Source: Zymoseptoria tritici IPO323 (taxonomy: Eukaryota; Ascomycota; Dothideomycetes; Mycosphaerellales; Mycosphaerellaceae). From it: a DNA stretch of 64,000 bases. A program made the translations under genes and the position numbers. The notes beneath the pieces were generated by a model. That model searched no databases and was not told the DNA's origin. It saw only the letters and a list, made by a program, of their open reading frames with translations. Below, in pieces: positions 10,467 through 22,286 of the stretch (the first letter of the stretch is position 1; the number at the start of each line of letters is the position of its first letter). The DNA is taken from positions 124,001 to 188,000 of the forward strand of contig NC_018213.1 in assembly GCF_000219625.1 (NCBI RefSeq), written 5' to 3'.

Positions 10467-11455
10467 TCAGCTCTCGTGCGATGGCACTCTGTCTCCCTTC
10501 TCCGCAGATGCCTCGGCAGAGGCTGCTGATTCGGCGGAGTCTTTGCTCTTCGCAGTCTGCGGGAAGCAGAAGCCGGGATGGCAGACCGTAAAGGCCAATA
10601 CCGCAATGACAATCATGCTGCGAGGAGACATTGTCAGCCGGTGCAGCACAATGAAGAACCTCAATATACGTACCCGCCCTCGAGGACTGCGAAACTGGAT
10701 TCGTGCTGCATGATCGGATTCGCCCAACCTCCGACGAGCTCCGGTATGCGGTACAGACAGCGCAGGAAGATGGCCGAATAGGCCACAGCGACAGCGATCA
10801 GGAATGAACGGAACTTTCTCTCCTGCAGGAGCGCCTTCGCAGGCTGTGCGACGTTTGCCCAATTCTTCCGGGTCCGTACGGCATACAGCCAGACCAGCGC
10901 AGCGAAAACGAGCAGGACAACCACCTGCAACACCACGCCCGCAATCATCATGTCCGTTCCGGTTTGCCGTCGCTGCCGATTGAATCCCGCGCCTCCAGCC
11001 ATGCCACCTCCAACCGACTGCAGTACAAGGCAGACAATGTCGCAGGAAATGAAAATCCAAGTGTAGTACGCCGGTTTCAGGACACTGGTCTCGGAGCCGA
11101 AAGTATTGACAATATCCTTCAAAGTGATATACACCGCAGCCGCAACGAAGCTAGGCGCAAAGATGAGGGTGCTGACTTGGATGCTGAACGCCGTGTTGCC
11201 GTATGGATTCTCATGGAGCATGATCCGACCGCCATAGCCGATTGCTTCCGCGATAGACCCTACCGTGAGGACCCAAGCCAGAAACCACGTCTTGGTGAGG
11301 ACTCCCGCGATGATGTGGAATATCGCAAAGGCGGCGAAAATGGCTGTGAAAAAGGCGTTGAGTGGCAGAGACGGGTAGTAGCCGTAGATCGTGTCTTCGA
11401 CAGGACAATATGGTCCCACTTCGGTGCAGGTAAGGTTGACAAAGTAATTGGCCAT
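10467..11455 (-). CDS. RTA1-like multipass membrane protein
   Basis: Two exons, 11455-10674 and 10617-10467, join to a 310-aa protein. The intron (GTACGT..CAG) is supported because the join gives LEGGMIVIAVLAFTVCHPG, the typical last RTA1 helix. Seven hydrophobic helices run through the protein. Family marks are YGYYPSLPLNAFF near the start, GYGGR, and RxxYRxxE in the form RCLYRIPE. RTA1/RTM1 proteins are fungal plasma-membrane proteins linked to lipid translocation and resistance to toxic lipophiles. An ATG 20 codons upstream is possible, but this start gives the usual N-terminus. The C-terminal tail is Ser/Ala/Glu-rich and cytosolic. The gene is divergent from the carotenoid oxygenase gene. 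Confidence 0.85.
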
Positions 11456-12028
11456 GGTCGTCGTCCGGTGTTGAGCAGCAAGCAGTATGGCAGCTACGAG
11501 GAGAGATGGGAGCACATCACCTCTTCTTCATCAGCGACGAGCATCGCTGAAACGACATGGTCCGGCCATGGCAACATTGGCATCGAAGTCGGCTGAATTT
11601 TGGACCGCATTGTGGACCGCCACGAGGTGCTGCGCAACGAATACATTTCTTGGTATTGATAACGTGTGGTCTGGCGAAGAAACATCCCGAGGGCTGATCA
11701 TCGGGGTTGTTTTACGGCCGAACCGGGGTTGTAGTGCGGAACACCCCTGGGGCAATCCTTGTCTAGCACGGGATGTTGCGTACGATGGACACATCACCCG
11801 AAACAACCACCCGATGGACCACGCCGACATGCATGAGGAAGATCTTCGTGCCGCTCAAGATAGGAGCCTGGGAGGGATGAGGATGATGACGACTCCGCCC
11901 ACGGAGACAGGCGCGATGACATTCCAGGCGAGGGACCTGGAGAGTGGCCGAGGATGTCCTTTTGAAACCACCGAAGTCCATCGAGGAACTGGCAGAGGCA
12001 AACGATTCTCAACACCACGAAGCAGATC
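11456..12028. promoter_or_regulatory. Divergent promoter region between the RTA1-like gene and the carotenoid oxygenase gene
   Basis: The 573-bp gap separates two outward-facing start codons. No convincing coding sequence was found: open frames here overlap each other on both strands and match nothing I know. A shared promoter would co-express the two genes; no specific binding site could be assigned. Confidence 0.4.
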
Positions 12029-13678
12029 ATGACATCAAACAACCACGTCGGCAATTGGCCAAACGCAGCCGGGGTGAGTCGATCGAAGCCTTCAACTCGA
12101 TCACGGATGATCGCCAGCCAGCTGACCACACCTCCATCCTCGTAGTTCCAAGTAGACGCCGAACAACGCTCTGCAATCGAGCTACCCGTCAAAGGAACCT
12201 TCCCCCGAGCCCTCGCCGGCACACTCTACCGCACCGGACCAGCCTACGCACAAGTCGGTGACTTCAAACTGAGCCACTGGTTCGATGGCTTCACCCAACT
12301 CTACCGCTTTCAGATCATCCCAGACGACGACCAAGACGGCGCAACATGCAAGATCCTATTCAATTCCCGCCGTCAAGTCGACGGTCTGATGGAGAAAGCG
12401 AGGAAGAGCAAGCGACTAGACGGCATCACATTCGCGCAAAAGCGAGATCCATGCGAGGGATTCTTTGGGAAGGTCATGACGCTGTTTACTTCGGCGTTTG
12501 CGAAACGGGAGGGACCAGAGGACTTGATGTCTGGCGTCACGGTTCATCGTGCCGTGCATGGTGGAGGTGGAGGCAACAACTTGCTTGAGACTCGAACGGA
12601 TCAGGGTGCTTTCAAGACCGTTGATGCGACGACCTTGGAGCCTAAAGAAGTCATCACGCAGACGAAGCTGCATCCAGATCTCACGGGTCCCATGTCCTGC
12701 GCCCATGCACAATTCGATCCGGTGACTGGAGACGCTTTCAACTTCAATCTGGCGTTCGGACGACATGCTACTTACAAAATGTACTGCACGTCCGCCGCGA
12801 CTGGCAAAACGGAGATTCTGGCAACCATCACCGAGCCGGATATTCCTGCAGCATACTTGCACGCCTTCTTTCTGACTGAGAACTATGTGATACTCTGTGT
12901 CTGGAGCTCCCATTACGCAGCTGGAGGGCTCAAGACACTATGGGAACGCAACGTTCTCGATGCTTTGACGCCCTTCGACGACGCAAAACCAGTACATTGG
13001 CTCGTCGTCGATCGGAAGAACGGTAACGCCAGCAATGGTGCCGTGAAGCGGTTCACCTCAAAAGCCATGTTCGCTTTCCACACGGTCAACGCGTTCGAAG
13101 TCAAGAACGAAAATGGCACGACGGACTTGCTGTGCGACATTGTCGAGTATCCAACCATGGAAGTGCTGCAAGGACTGTACTACGAGAACCTTGTATCTGA
13201 CGGAGCTGGAGCCCGAGATCGAGGTATTAAAAAGTCAACACTCGCTCGATACCGTTTGAAAAACGTCACCAGCCCTTCGAAAGCACCAGAGCCAGCGGAG
13301 TCCGACTTCCGTATCGCCTTCAACGGCGACCTCCCAACCATCAATCCAACACTGCACACCAAACCCTACCAATACGTCTATGGTATCGGCGACCACGGAC
13401 TCTCGAGTTTCTACGACAGCATAGTCAAAGTGGACTTGAAAACACAAGTGATGAAGCGCTGGTCTGTGGCGAAACATACTCCCGGCGAGCCGATTTTTGT
13501 CGTGGACGAGGCGAGGAAGGATAAAGAGGACGGTGGCTGGCTGTTGAGTTGTGTTCTGGATGGGGAGAAGAGTACCAGCTACTTGCTGTGTCTGGACGCT
13601 GAGACGTTGCAGGAAGTTGGGAAGGCTGAGGGCGATGTGCCTTGGGGGATTGGATTTCATGGGGATTATCATAAGTGA
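12029..13678 (+). CDS. Carotenoid cleavage oxygenase family protein
   Basis: Exons 12029-12073 and 12146-13678 give 525 aa. The small first exon is supported by the GTGAGT donor and by the restored start, NHVGNWPNAAG, typical of the family. The protein shows GTLYRTGPAY and HWFDGF near the N-terminus, and His residues in CAHAQFDP, YLHAFF, AFHTVNAFE and the final GFHGDYHK. These would be the four iron-binding His of the seven-bladed propeller. The family cleaves carotenoid or stilbene double bonds with O2 and Fe(II), giving aldehydes. The HWFDGF form is closer to the apocarotenal-forming CarT/CAO-2 type than to retinal-forming CarX, but a stilbene-cleaving role cannot be excluded. Neighbours include an aldehyde dehydrogenase that could act on the product. 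Confidence 0.88.
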
Positions 13679-14044
13679 GCCCGGCATTGTTTGCGCGGGG
13701 TGAGGATATAGATGGATCCGCTGAATTTGCAACGATCTCAGACTCTCTCCGAGCATATTCCGGGCACCCACTTCGAGCTTCTCCCGTCCGTGGCGTGATG
13801 TTCAGTCGTCAAGGACTGGAACTGAAACCCTCAATCGAAACCAACCCATGTTGCCGGTCGAGCGAAGATCAGCAGCTTTTCCCGAAATCTGGCGGACCGA
13901 TTATACTCCGCGGCATGATCGTTTCCCCCATATATATGCGCCGTCGGGCCCGAAAGAGTGACGCACAAGATCAAGGTTCCAATATATGGTGGTCGAGCAA
14001 CCTACTGGTCAAGGTCCGGAATCACACATTATCACTCAGCCACA
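13679..14044. other. Intergenic region upstream of the Baeyer-Villiger-type monooxygenase gene
   Basis: 366 bp between two plus-strand genes. A TATA-like tatatatgcg sequence lies about 115 bp before the next start codon. No other feature was seen. Confidence 0.3.
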
Positions 14045-15851
14045 ATGGAGATCGTCGAACAACCACTGTTCACCAAGCGAAAGCTGCGAGTCGTAGCCAT
14101 TGGAGCGGGCTTTTCAAATCTGACACTGGCGTACAAGCACAAACATACCGGAGACCACAGTTACATCGACCTGCAGATCTACGAGAAGAATCCGGAGATT
14201 GGTGGAACTTGGGTATGGCTCGAGAAAGAGATGTTCATTCCTTCAAGGCTTTATGCTGATGTGGCTTCTTCCAGTACGAGAACCGATATCCCGGAGCGGC
14301 ATGCGATGTTCCGGCACACGTCTACTGCTTTCCCTTCGCATCCAATCCGAATTGGTCGTCGTTCTACGTCTCCGGTGGAGAGATCTTCGAGTACATCAAG
14401 AAGACGGCGGATGACTTTGGACTGAGGGAATGCATTCGTCTCAACTCCAGGGTGATTGCCGCGGTATGGTCAGACGAGAGAGGCAAATGGGATATCACAA
14501 TCGAGACCTCATCAGGCGAGACGATTCAAGATGAAGCCGACATCCTTGTCAACGGCTCCGGGTTCCTCAACAGCTGGAAATGGCCCGACATACCCGGAAT
14601 CAAAGACTACAAAGGCGAATTGATCCACAGCGCCAACTGGCGAGACGTCGATCTATCAGGGAAAAAGGTCGGACTGATCGGCAACGGTTCCACGGGAGTA
14701 CAGATACTGCCACAAATCCAACAGAAAGCCGCGAGCGTACACTCCTACATGCGAACACCCACATGGATCATTCCCAATTTCCTGGGTGACCACACGCCAG
14801 AAGGGAAAAATTTCGCCTATACCGAGCAGCAGAAACAGCGGTGGCGTGCTCATCCGGAGGAACTGGAGGAAGTGCGTCGAACTCTCGAACATGCTTTCAA
14901 TCAGTCGTACCCCTTGTTTTTGAAGGACTCACCACAGCAAATCGGCGGGAGAGAATGGTTTGCTGGGATGATGAAAGAAAGGTTGGGAGGAGACGAAGAG
15001 CTGATCAAGCGGTTGGTGCCGGACTACGAGGTCGGATGTAGGAGGATCACGCCGGGCGAAGGTGAGTCGTCGTCGCTGTCCTTCTCCTTCGAACCCAGCT
15101 AACATGTGCGCAAAGGCTACCTCGAAGCCCTCCAGTCCGACAACGTACACAAGCACTTCGAGCCGATCGTCCGCTTCACCGAGTCAGGCATCATCTCGCA
15201 ACCCGCACCAGACTCCGAACCTCAGACAACAGAACTCGACGTCGTGATCTGTGCGACTGGCTTCGACGTGAGTTTCAAACCCGCCTGGACGATGAAAGGA
15301 CTGCACGGCGCAGACCTCAAGGAGATCTGGAAAGACGACTCGGAAGCATTCCTTGGAATCTTCGCACCCGAGATGCCGAATTACTTCACAGCGACAGGAC
15401 CCAATACACCGACTGGGGTTGGGAGCATCTTCGGTATGATCGATGCAACCGCTGAATACATTTTGAAATGGTGCTCCAAAATCGCCGGCGAGGGTATCAA
15501 GTACGTTCTGCAGTGTCAGTTGGATACGACCAAGCTGACATATCAAACAGGAGTGTCACCGTCAAGCCTGACGTCCTGCGCGAATTCAACGACTACTCGC
15601 AAGCCTTCCTTCAGCGGACAGTATGGTCCGGCGGCTGCAAGTCGTGGTATCGGAATGCAGCAGCGGGCGACAAGGTCCGGGCCATGTATCCTGGAAGTCT
15701 CATCCACTTCCGACAGATGCTGGACGCATTTCGGACGGAGGATTTTGATATCGTGCCGTGGAATCCGAAGAATAGATTTACGTTTATGGGGAATGGGTTC
15801 ACTGAGCTGGAAGCCAAGGGTGGGAATCTGGCCTACTACCTTGATGGGTAG
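14045..15851 (+). CDS. Flavin monooxygenase, Baeyer-Villiger type
   Basis: Four exons (14045-14212, 14275-15061, 15116-15500, 15551-15851) give 546 aa; all introns are GT..AG and 50-62 nt long. The FAD site is GAGFSN, with Asn where the third Gly is usual. GGTWYENRYPGAACD follows, typical of this class. The fingerprint YKGELIHSANW matches FxGxxxHxxxW with Tyr first. The NADPH site is GNGSTGVQ, and ATGFD lies near the C-terminus. The enzyme would insert oxygen into a ketone or aldehyde, or hydroxylate, using NADPH and O2. It follows the carotenoid oxygenase gene on the same strand. The Asn in the first dinucleotide motif is unusual and may affect FAD binding. Confidence 0.88.
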
Positions 15852-16592
15852 TAGGACTTGTAGGATACACGGCGTGTTCAAGCAGTATCATATTTCGGCA
15901 ATGGAACGTCGCAAGCTTCGCGGTATTTGCCCACAATCCGGCCGGAGTCGCCGCAAGCCTACTTGAGGCTCGAGGATAAGGATACATTACCGACTAGGGC
16001 CGTGAAGACCTTGGCACAGGGTATTCTCGTAGCAGTCTTCGTGCGAACGTATGATACGGCATGAGCTCCATGCCTTGTCGCGAGCCATGGATCAAGCGAG
16101 ACCTGCATATGCCCCCGGCTTCTAAAGCAGATGGCACTCCAAATGCTTTCATACCTTGCGAGCCCTACGGTAGCTGTCAGACTCGCAAGTCTGTGTATTA
16201 TTAATGGAGCCAGCGTCATCGGGGTCTTCGTTTGAGCCGCACAAAGCGAGTAGAGGGCAGAGAAGTTGTGCCCAGGCGGCGAACATCGGACTTGATGTTA
16301 CAATGGAGCGTACGAGGTTCGTGGAAGTCAAAAAAAGGTTCGGGTATGATACCAGGAAAAGCACGTTTCATCGCCTGACATGGATGACTTGGAGGTTCTT
16401 GGAGGTTGTAGAAAGACTACAGCAACGCATGAATGGTTCGCTGCCGGATTCACTATTGGATTAAACAGCACAAAGCCTCCAAAAGTCGACAGACCAAAGG
16501 AAATCACTGTCATGATCCATCGATCGAGACTCCTCGACATCGAAATAAGACCAATCCCTTCAACCACCGGCGCCATACCGTCCCGCCAAACC
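15852..16592. other. Intergenic region between convergent genes
   Basis: 741 bp between two 3' ends. Nothing recognised beyond overlapping short open frames without family features. Confidence 0.3.
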
Positions 16593-17217
16593 TCAAGCAA
16601 AGATGTTCATCCCCAACTGGTAAGCGAAGTTCAACGTATCTTGCGCAGTCTGCACAGTCTGAATCTTACCCGAGCAAGGATCGAAAGCAACAAGATCCGT
16701 GCCATCGAAGCTGATACGGTCACCAGCCTTCCTGATCCTATCGTCCGACCACATTAGCACAAGACTCCTCGCACTGCGCAGGAAGAGACACTCACGGAGA
16801 AGGATTGTCCGAGCCAATGACAGCATTGACGGTCCACCTCGTCACCAGCCTCGTGCCGTCGGAGTTCGCAAAAGCGTAGTTGTTAACGGCGCCATACGAA
16901 CTATACCCCTTCCTCGACTCCTTGACAAAAGCCAGCAATTGCTCTTCGTTGTGGACGTTGAGCATTTCAGTCTTTTGCTTGGTGTAGTCAGGTCCGTAAG
17001 GGAGACGGTCGGTCTGGATGAGGATGTCGGGCATGATGGTTGCTTTGAGCAGGGCGTCGGAGGTGTCGCCCTTCCAGATTTTGGCCCAGTTCTCCATGAC
17101 GGCCGTGATGCTGATTTTGTTGCTGCAGCTTTGGCGGGTTGAGAGGTCCGGGACGGGGGTTGCTGTTGCGAGGATGCTGGTCAAGAGGACCGCGGTCAGG
17201 ACTCGGAGGGAGGGCAT
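16593..17217 (-). CDS. Secreted SnoaL/NTF2-like protein
   Basis: Exons 17217-16796 and 16737-16593 give 188 aa. The intron has a GTGAGT donor, a TGCTAATG-like branch point and a TAG acceptor. A signal peptide is clear (MPSLRVLTAVLLTSILATATP). The mature part has features of a small cone-shaped NTF2-like fold: VMENWAKIWKGD, LLKATIMPDI, VKESRKGYSSYG and RWTVNAV. Such proteins are binding pockets or small cyclases and isomerases. Secretion suggests an extracellular role or an effector. The family assignment is from overall pattern only; no catalytic residues could be named. Confidence 0.65.
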
Positions 17218-18561
17218 GGTGATTGTGGGAAGATGTTTGAATGTCTGTCATTGGGTCAGTCAATGTTTGCGGTGCCGCGCTATGTTCTCGATGCAGACTG
17301 ACCGACTGGAGACTGAGGTTTGGAGTTTGAAGAGTCTGGGAATAGACGGTGAAAGTGGTACTGCTGCTTCTCCATCCCATTTCCCAGTCACAAGGCCTCC
17401 TTCTATACTTCACCGCCCATCATGAGCCCTGTCTCCCGTCCCGTCCATCCATCCTCATGTCTGAGCTTTGTCTCCCCCTCCGGACAGCCAAGAGAGCAAA
17501 GACACCGGCTTGGTACGCCATTTCGCTTGTAATCCGCTTGTGAAGAAAGCATTGACTGAGCATATTGACTGGGGAAAGTGAGACAGACAAACCACTCTCG
17601 CCCGCGTGGTTCGTAGACCTAGTTCACTATTACCACTCACCCGGTGCGCGCCTGCGACCCTCCCTTTCTGGACTCTGGTACCATGCTTCGAACCACGTGG
17701 TCGCAAGTAGGGTTCCAGAACTGCTTGAATAGCGTCTACTTCGATGGGGTAGACTGGACGGAAAATCCCCAAGGCCTGAGACATGAAGTCGGCTGTCAAC
17801 AACGTGGTCGCAGGGTTGCTGTATGCGAAGGCAATCATACTGCGCCCGTGGGAACCACTGTGGAACCCTCCGCGGTACATTTTTACCGACAATCAGGCGT
17901 GTGGAGACCATTCATGTTCACTGCATGCGGTCCCTAGCCTAGTGCTCGCAGCACGCGTGCTAACCTAGCGACCTGCGTCAAACGATGTTGAGCCGTGGAA
18001 GCGATGTGGTACGGGAAGTTGAACCATCAATGGCTCATGCCGTTGTCGAGTGATGAACGTGTTGCATATGACCCTCTTATTGGTACCAATCGGATTATCA
18101 GGGTTCATGTTCGGGTCATCATGATGGAACGACTGGCCAAGGCCGAAGATCAGGAGAAACTGCAAGTTCAGCAGGCCGAAGTTTTGCAGACGGTGCAAGC
18201 GAGATCAGCTGAAGCCGTTTTGCCGTGGGGCGAACGCATAGAGCACGAGGATGGTGGTGCGCTGCCTAAGGCCGAATGTCAGAGGTTGGAAGAGACAGAC
18301 AAGGTAAGTCTTCTAGGATGTCATTCACTGCAGTGAGAAATCTATCTGAACATACCCAAAAGCAGTCTCTCCCGCGCTCCCACCCATACACGCGGACTGT
18401 TGCGCTTCGGCGTTCCTTCTCAATTCGACCTGATTGTGGAGATCAACGAGCAACGACTCCATACTCAAGCGGATCCAGCCTGCCGATTCCGCCTCGACAA
18501 TCGACAATCGATAATCGACAATCGACCCGAAAATCTGTTCACCCAGATCTCGGATTTCCAT
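17218..18561. other. Intergenic region with a TCGACAA heptamer run
   Basis: About 1.3 kb without a recognisable gene. The only clear structure is a short tandem run of a TCGACAA-type unit (18493-18525), directly downstream of the acyltransferase stop codon. Open frames at about 17995-18336 show no family marks and are not called. Confidence 0.4.
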
Positions 18562-19983
18562 CTACTGCTCCAGGTCGTCCCAATCCCTCGCAACGCTTTC
18601 CAGAAAGAGAACAATGTCCGTACACATTTCTCGGACAAACGCCAATTCCTGGCTATCGTCACCAACCCCAATCGCGCCCGGCCACCAGGTCAGCGTCAAG
18701 TTCAGAGGTCCATTTTTCGTGCTAGCAAAATTGAAGAGGAATACTGGACCCGCGGGATAGCTGTGCTGGGAGAATCTCATGTCATCAATGGACCAGGCAG
18801 ACGGGTCCGTCGCTTTGGGTGCGTCGAATGATCCGACATTGCTTAGGGTGAAGGACTCATTGCGAGGCATCTTCAAGCAACCAAGTAGCCAGTTCTGGAC
18901 CGAGGGCAGATAGCTGAGCAGATGCGTGACATGATCCACAAAGGTTTTTGAGCGCTGTAGAAGTAAATCGGTGGTGTTCTTGATCTTTTCCCAATCTTCG
19001 CTTCCCAAGAGTGGCTCGCGGTCCAACGTCGTGGAGCCTACTTCGATGACTTCAAGGTTGCTTGAAACTATGTTTCCCCATTCGTTCGAGTCGTACTGTA
19101 GTGTGTTGCGCAAGTCCACGGGTGTGAAGCAAGCGAATTGGGTGTGATGCTGACCTCGGCGGTGAAGAGCTCTGGAGATGGCGCGAGCGATAACGTGATC
19201 CAGAAGGGCAGATAGCTTCGAGCCTTGCTGTCGGCAGGCCAAAACGGATTTCTGAATCAAGGCATGCGAAATGGTGAAGAGTTCCAATTTATAGAGAGGG
19301 AACTTCGGGCCTGGATATTCGGGTCGTGTGCTTGAGCCCTTCCAGAAGGGCGTGTCGGTGTCTGGGCCTTGTTTCGCAGCTTGCAGTAGCTCTTTGGAGA
19401 TGGACAATTTGCCGCTGTCGTTTATTGCAACCGGAACGGTGTAATTCGACGGTGTCGCAAATTCGGGTGTGGAATCGAATCCGATGTTTTCTATGTCTTG
19501 GAGCGCCTGGAGAAATGTTTGGTGGAAGCTGAATGTCGAGCGACCATCGATGAAGGCGTGCGAGCAGACGAAGGCAAGCAAGATCCGATCCTCGGTTTTG
19601 GACCGGATGGGAAGTTGAATTACTCGCCACTGAGGATGACCAGAATGCAGAGGCAGATCGTGTGCGTTCCTTAGAAACTGAAGGGTGTTCTCGGGTCCAT
19701 CATCATCGACAGCATCGAAAGTCACCACATGCTTCGTCAGGTCCATCAGTGAAGCCTGTCGAAGCTGTGGAGCTTCGGTGTCGGCGTCCTCGACGATCGT
19801 ACACAGCGCATGATGCTGTGTTATGCAGTGTTTCAAAGCTTTGAAGATCGTTGCATGGGAGATGCACTCGCTCGATGACCAGGGCCGAGTGTATGTTCCC
19901 ACCGCCATGATATATCCATAGAGATTCATGGCATCTCGTGCTATGCAACTTCTTTCTATGCCATCTGCAACATGTGTCAGCAT
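18562..19983 (-). CDS. Alcohol acetyltransferase / condensation-fold acyltransferase
   Basis: A single exon of 473 aa from the ATG at 19983 to a TAG. The N-terminus has IERSCIARDAMNLYGYI, typical of fungal alcohol acetyltransferases. The catalytic HxxxD motif appears as HAFIDG at about residue 144. A later conserved stretch, NVGSFD, precedes the C-terminal half. The family transfers acyl groups from CoA thioesters to alcohols in the cytosol, often in volatile ester or secondary-metabolite pathways. The substrate cannot be told. The gene lies between the secreted NTF2-like gene and the Zn2Cys6 regulator, so it could be a tailoring enzyme of the putative cluster. Confidence 0.78.
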   Translation of the reverse strand: MLTHVADGIERSCIARDAMNLYGYIMAVGTYTRPWSSSECISHATIFKALKHCITQHHALCTIVEDADTEAPQLRQASLMDLTKHVVTFDAVDDDGPENTLQFLRNAHDLPLHSGHPQWRVIQLPIRSKTEDRILLAFVCSHAFIDGRSTFSFHQTFLQALQDIENIGFDSTPEFATPSNYTVPVAINDSGKLSISKELLQAAKQGPDTDTPFWKGSSTRPEYPGPKFPLYKLELFTISHALIQKSVLACRQQGSKLSALLDHVIARAISRALHRRGQHHTQFACFTPVDLRNTLQYDSNEWGNIVSSNLEVIEVGSTTLDREPLLGSEDWEKIKNTTDLLLQRSKTFVDHVTHLLSYLPSVQNWLLGCLKMPRNESFTLSNVGSFDAPKATDPSAWSIDDMRFSQHSYPAGPVFLFNFASTKNGPLNLTLTWWPGAIGVGDDSQELAFVREMCTDIVLFLESVARDWDDLEQ

Positions 19984-21082
19984 CGTATTCCAGTGGATAA
20001 ATGACCGTGTGGTTCAATCGTACTGGCTGCTCGCGAGGACCGCAATGGCTTGACTGTCGCAAAGTCGACCGTTGTAAGCTTCGTTGCTTCGGTGATCGCT
20101 GTCGCGGTGTGTTGCATGACTGTAGCCATGCTTACTCTTGTGTGTTGACGGAGAGATGCTGAGAGTTCTTGCAGTTCGTGGACATCTCAGTGAACACTGA
20201 CAGTTGCTATAGCGGAAACCTTACGGCCGTGAGATTAAGGTGGTCAATATATCTCGGTGAGTTCATGAATACGGAACACGGCCCATTTGGAGACCATGGC
20301 CAAATCGTTGCCGGGCTCCTGGTTGCCCCGGATTGAGGCTCCGCGGGCAAGTCATGATCACGGCGATCTGGAAACGAAAGACTCGTAGATCAGGGAGATG
20401 ACGGCGACTCCGAATACAACCATGGTCTGTCCCACCATGGGTTGCGCAAGAGGTCAGCAGTGAGCGAGGCATGGAGCAATGAGATGCCGGATGAAGCGCT
20501 TCGGCGCATTTCCGTCGGTGTTCTTGTCCATCCGCGGGCTCTTCGCTCTCGAATTTCCTCGACGTCTCGGCGTCTCTTTGCGCAGCAATTGAGCGAGACT
20601 GTCGTGGTCGAGATACCAAGGATGATGAAGCTGGTATCGTTGTTGAGTCCAAAGACGAGGTAAAAGGAAGGAAGGAGAGAAGGAATCCGAGCTCAAGTCA
20701 TGACGACGCATATTCTAGTTCTATCCTGCCTCAGGCATCATTGGCAACTCAGGCCTCAATAGTTCTACTTCAAGACATCTATCTTTTCTCTGTGCAACAG
20801 AGGCTAACAGTCTTCGTACAAGGTCAGTGTCGACTCAAGACAAAGGCATCCATTGTTCAGCTACACGATGAGGCACATATGGTATACTGTATCCATCTAT
20901 TCAACTGTCTGATATATCGCTGTAATATAGAGGTAACAGACCGCCTCTCAACTGGGTATAGTCCTGTATCACAATAATCAAAACAAAAAACATGCTTCCG
21001 ACCATCTCCCAACCTTGATTCTACCGCACCTCCGCCGGCCACGCAACATCCTCGATCCATCCGCAACATACACCCACGTGTC
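19984..21082. other. Intergenic region
   Basis: 1.1 kb between the acyltransferase start and the regulator 3' end. Short overlapping open frames at 20263-20711 lack any family features. Nothing else was recognised. Confidence 0.3.
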
Positions 21083-22286
21083 TCACATCTGCTGCTGGAA
21101 CATCTCTCCCTGGCCCGCCGTCAGCATGCCCTGCCCGTCTCCCCATGCCAACTGCGGGTATTCGTTGGAGATGACGGCCTCGATCTCGTGATGCAGCGCC
21201 TGCGCCCTCGCCACGCCGGCATGGTGTCCTTTGTCCGACAGGAACAGTTTGGTGGGTAGTAGCACAAGGTCCATTTTCCGGAGTAGGAACATGTTCTCCA
21301 GGTGGGTGCTCGCGGGTGTGGACATTGACGACGAGTCCGATAGCCGCGAGATGATCAGCCCACAGACGTCCAAGAACTGGAGCATGGCCGCCAGGACCAG
21401 CGCTGTGGCCGGGCATGCCGGACCGGATGTGTTTTGAGGAGGCATGTTCGTAGCGGCGGTGCACATCCGGAGCATGTCGTGGAACAGGTTGTGGTGTACT
21501 GACGGCGAGAAGGAAGGTCGACGGCTGACGTGCGAGCGATATTCGTGGAGGTCCTTGCACAGCTGCATCGTCGTGTCGAAGCTCACGTCATTGTCGGTCG
21601 TCGCGGCAGTTGATGATGGGATGGACCGTGACTGGAAGCTCCCGTGCGACATGTCGGGCATGCTACCGAATGTTGAGTACGAATCCGATCGTTGCATGCC
21701 GGGCACTGGCTGGGAAAGCGAATATTGCATCGACTCGGGGATGCAGTTCATGCCCGAATGGTCATGGTGGGCATACGACAGCTGTGTTGCAGCATCCCCC
21801 CAGCTGGCTGTGTTGACATATGACTCGTCGCCGCTGCTGAGACTGCTCCAGAAGACATTCATCGAGTCGGCGTTGTTCATGTCTGGCATTGGGTTGTTGT
21901 CCATCTCTGGCATCGGAGGCGCTTCGTGCTTCATCTCGACGGGTGGAGGACTTTCCGAGGAAGACCATTGTCGACTTGTGGGCGAAGGTTGCTTTTCGGC
22001 TGCTGCTGCACTATTGCTCGATCCCAGTCTCTTCGGTCGTCCGGGCTTACGCCGAGGTGCGAACAAGCAAGCGATGCCGCTGTGTGTGCACAAGGTACAT
22101 GAGCTTTCACCCGGTGGTATGATACATCTGATCTTTCTTCTGTGGTGCGGATTGGAGTCAGCTACTATCGATGAAAGGATTGGATGCTCAATGCTTGATG
22201 TTCGATGCATCCGGCTTGTTGTTGAGGTCTCACCTGTGGCATGGCTCGCAAGCTCCTCTGAATTGGAACCCGGCTGCAGACGACAT
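21083..22286 (-). CDS. Zn2Cys6 transcription factor, AflR-like
   Basis: Exons 22286-22234 and 22139-21083 give 369 aa. The intron splits the zinc cluster: the join restores ACEPCHRRKIRC, then CTLC and IACLF, giving six Cys spaced C-x2-C-x6-C-x8-C-x2-C-x6-C. A basic linker RRKPGRPKRLG follows. The middle is low-complexity Ser/Pro/Met-rich. The C-terminal third (CKDLHEYRSHV onwards) looks like the AflR-type regulatory region of pathway-specific activators. It is probably nuclear and binds paired CGG half-sites. Its position within the acyltransferase/MFS/ALDH neighbourhood makes a cluster-specific role plausible. Confidence 0.85.

Noticed and set aside
11487..12222. Several overlapping open frames in the RTA1/carotenoid oxygenase gap
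   Set aside because: No domain features on either strand, and they overlap the first exon and intron of the oxygenase gene.
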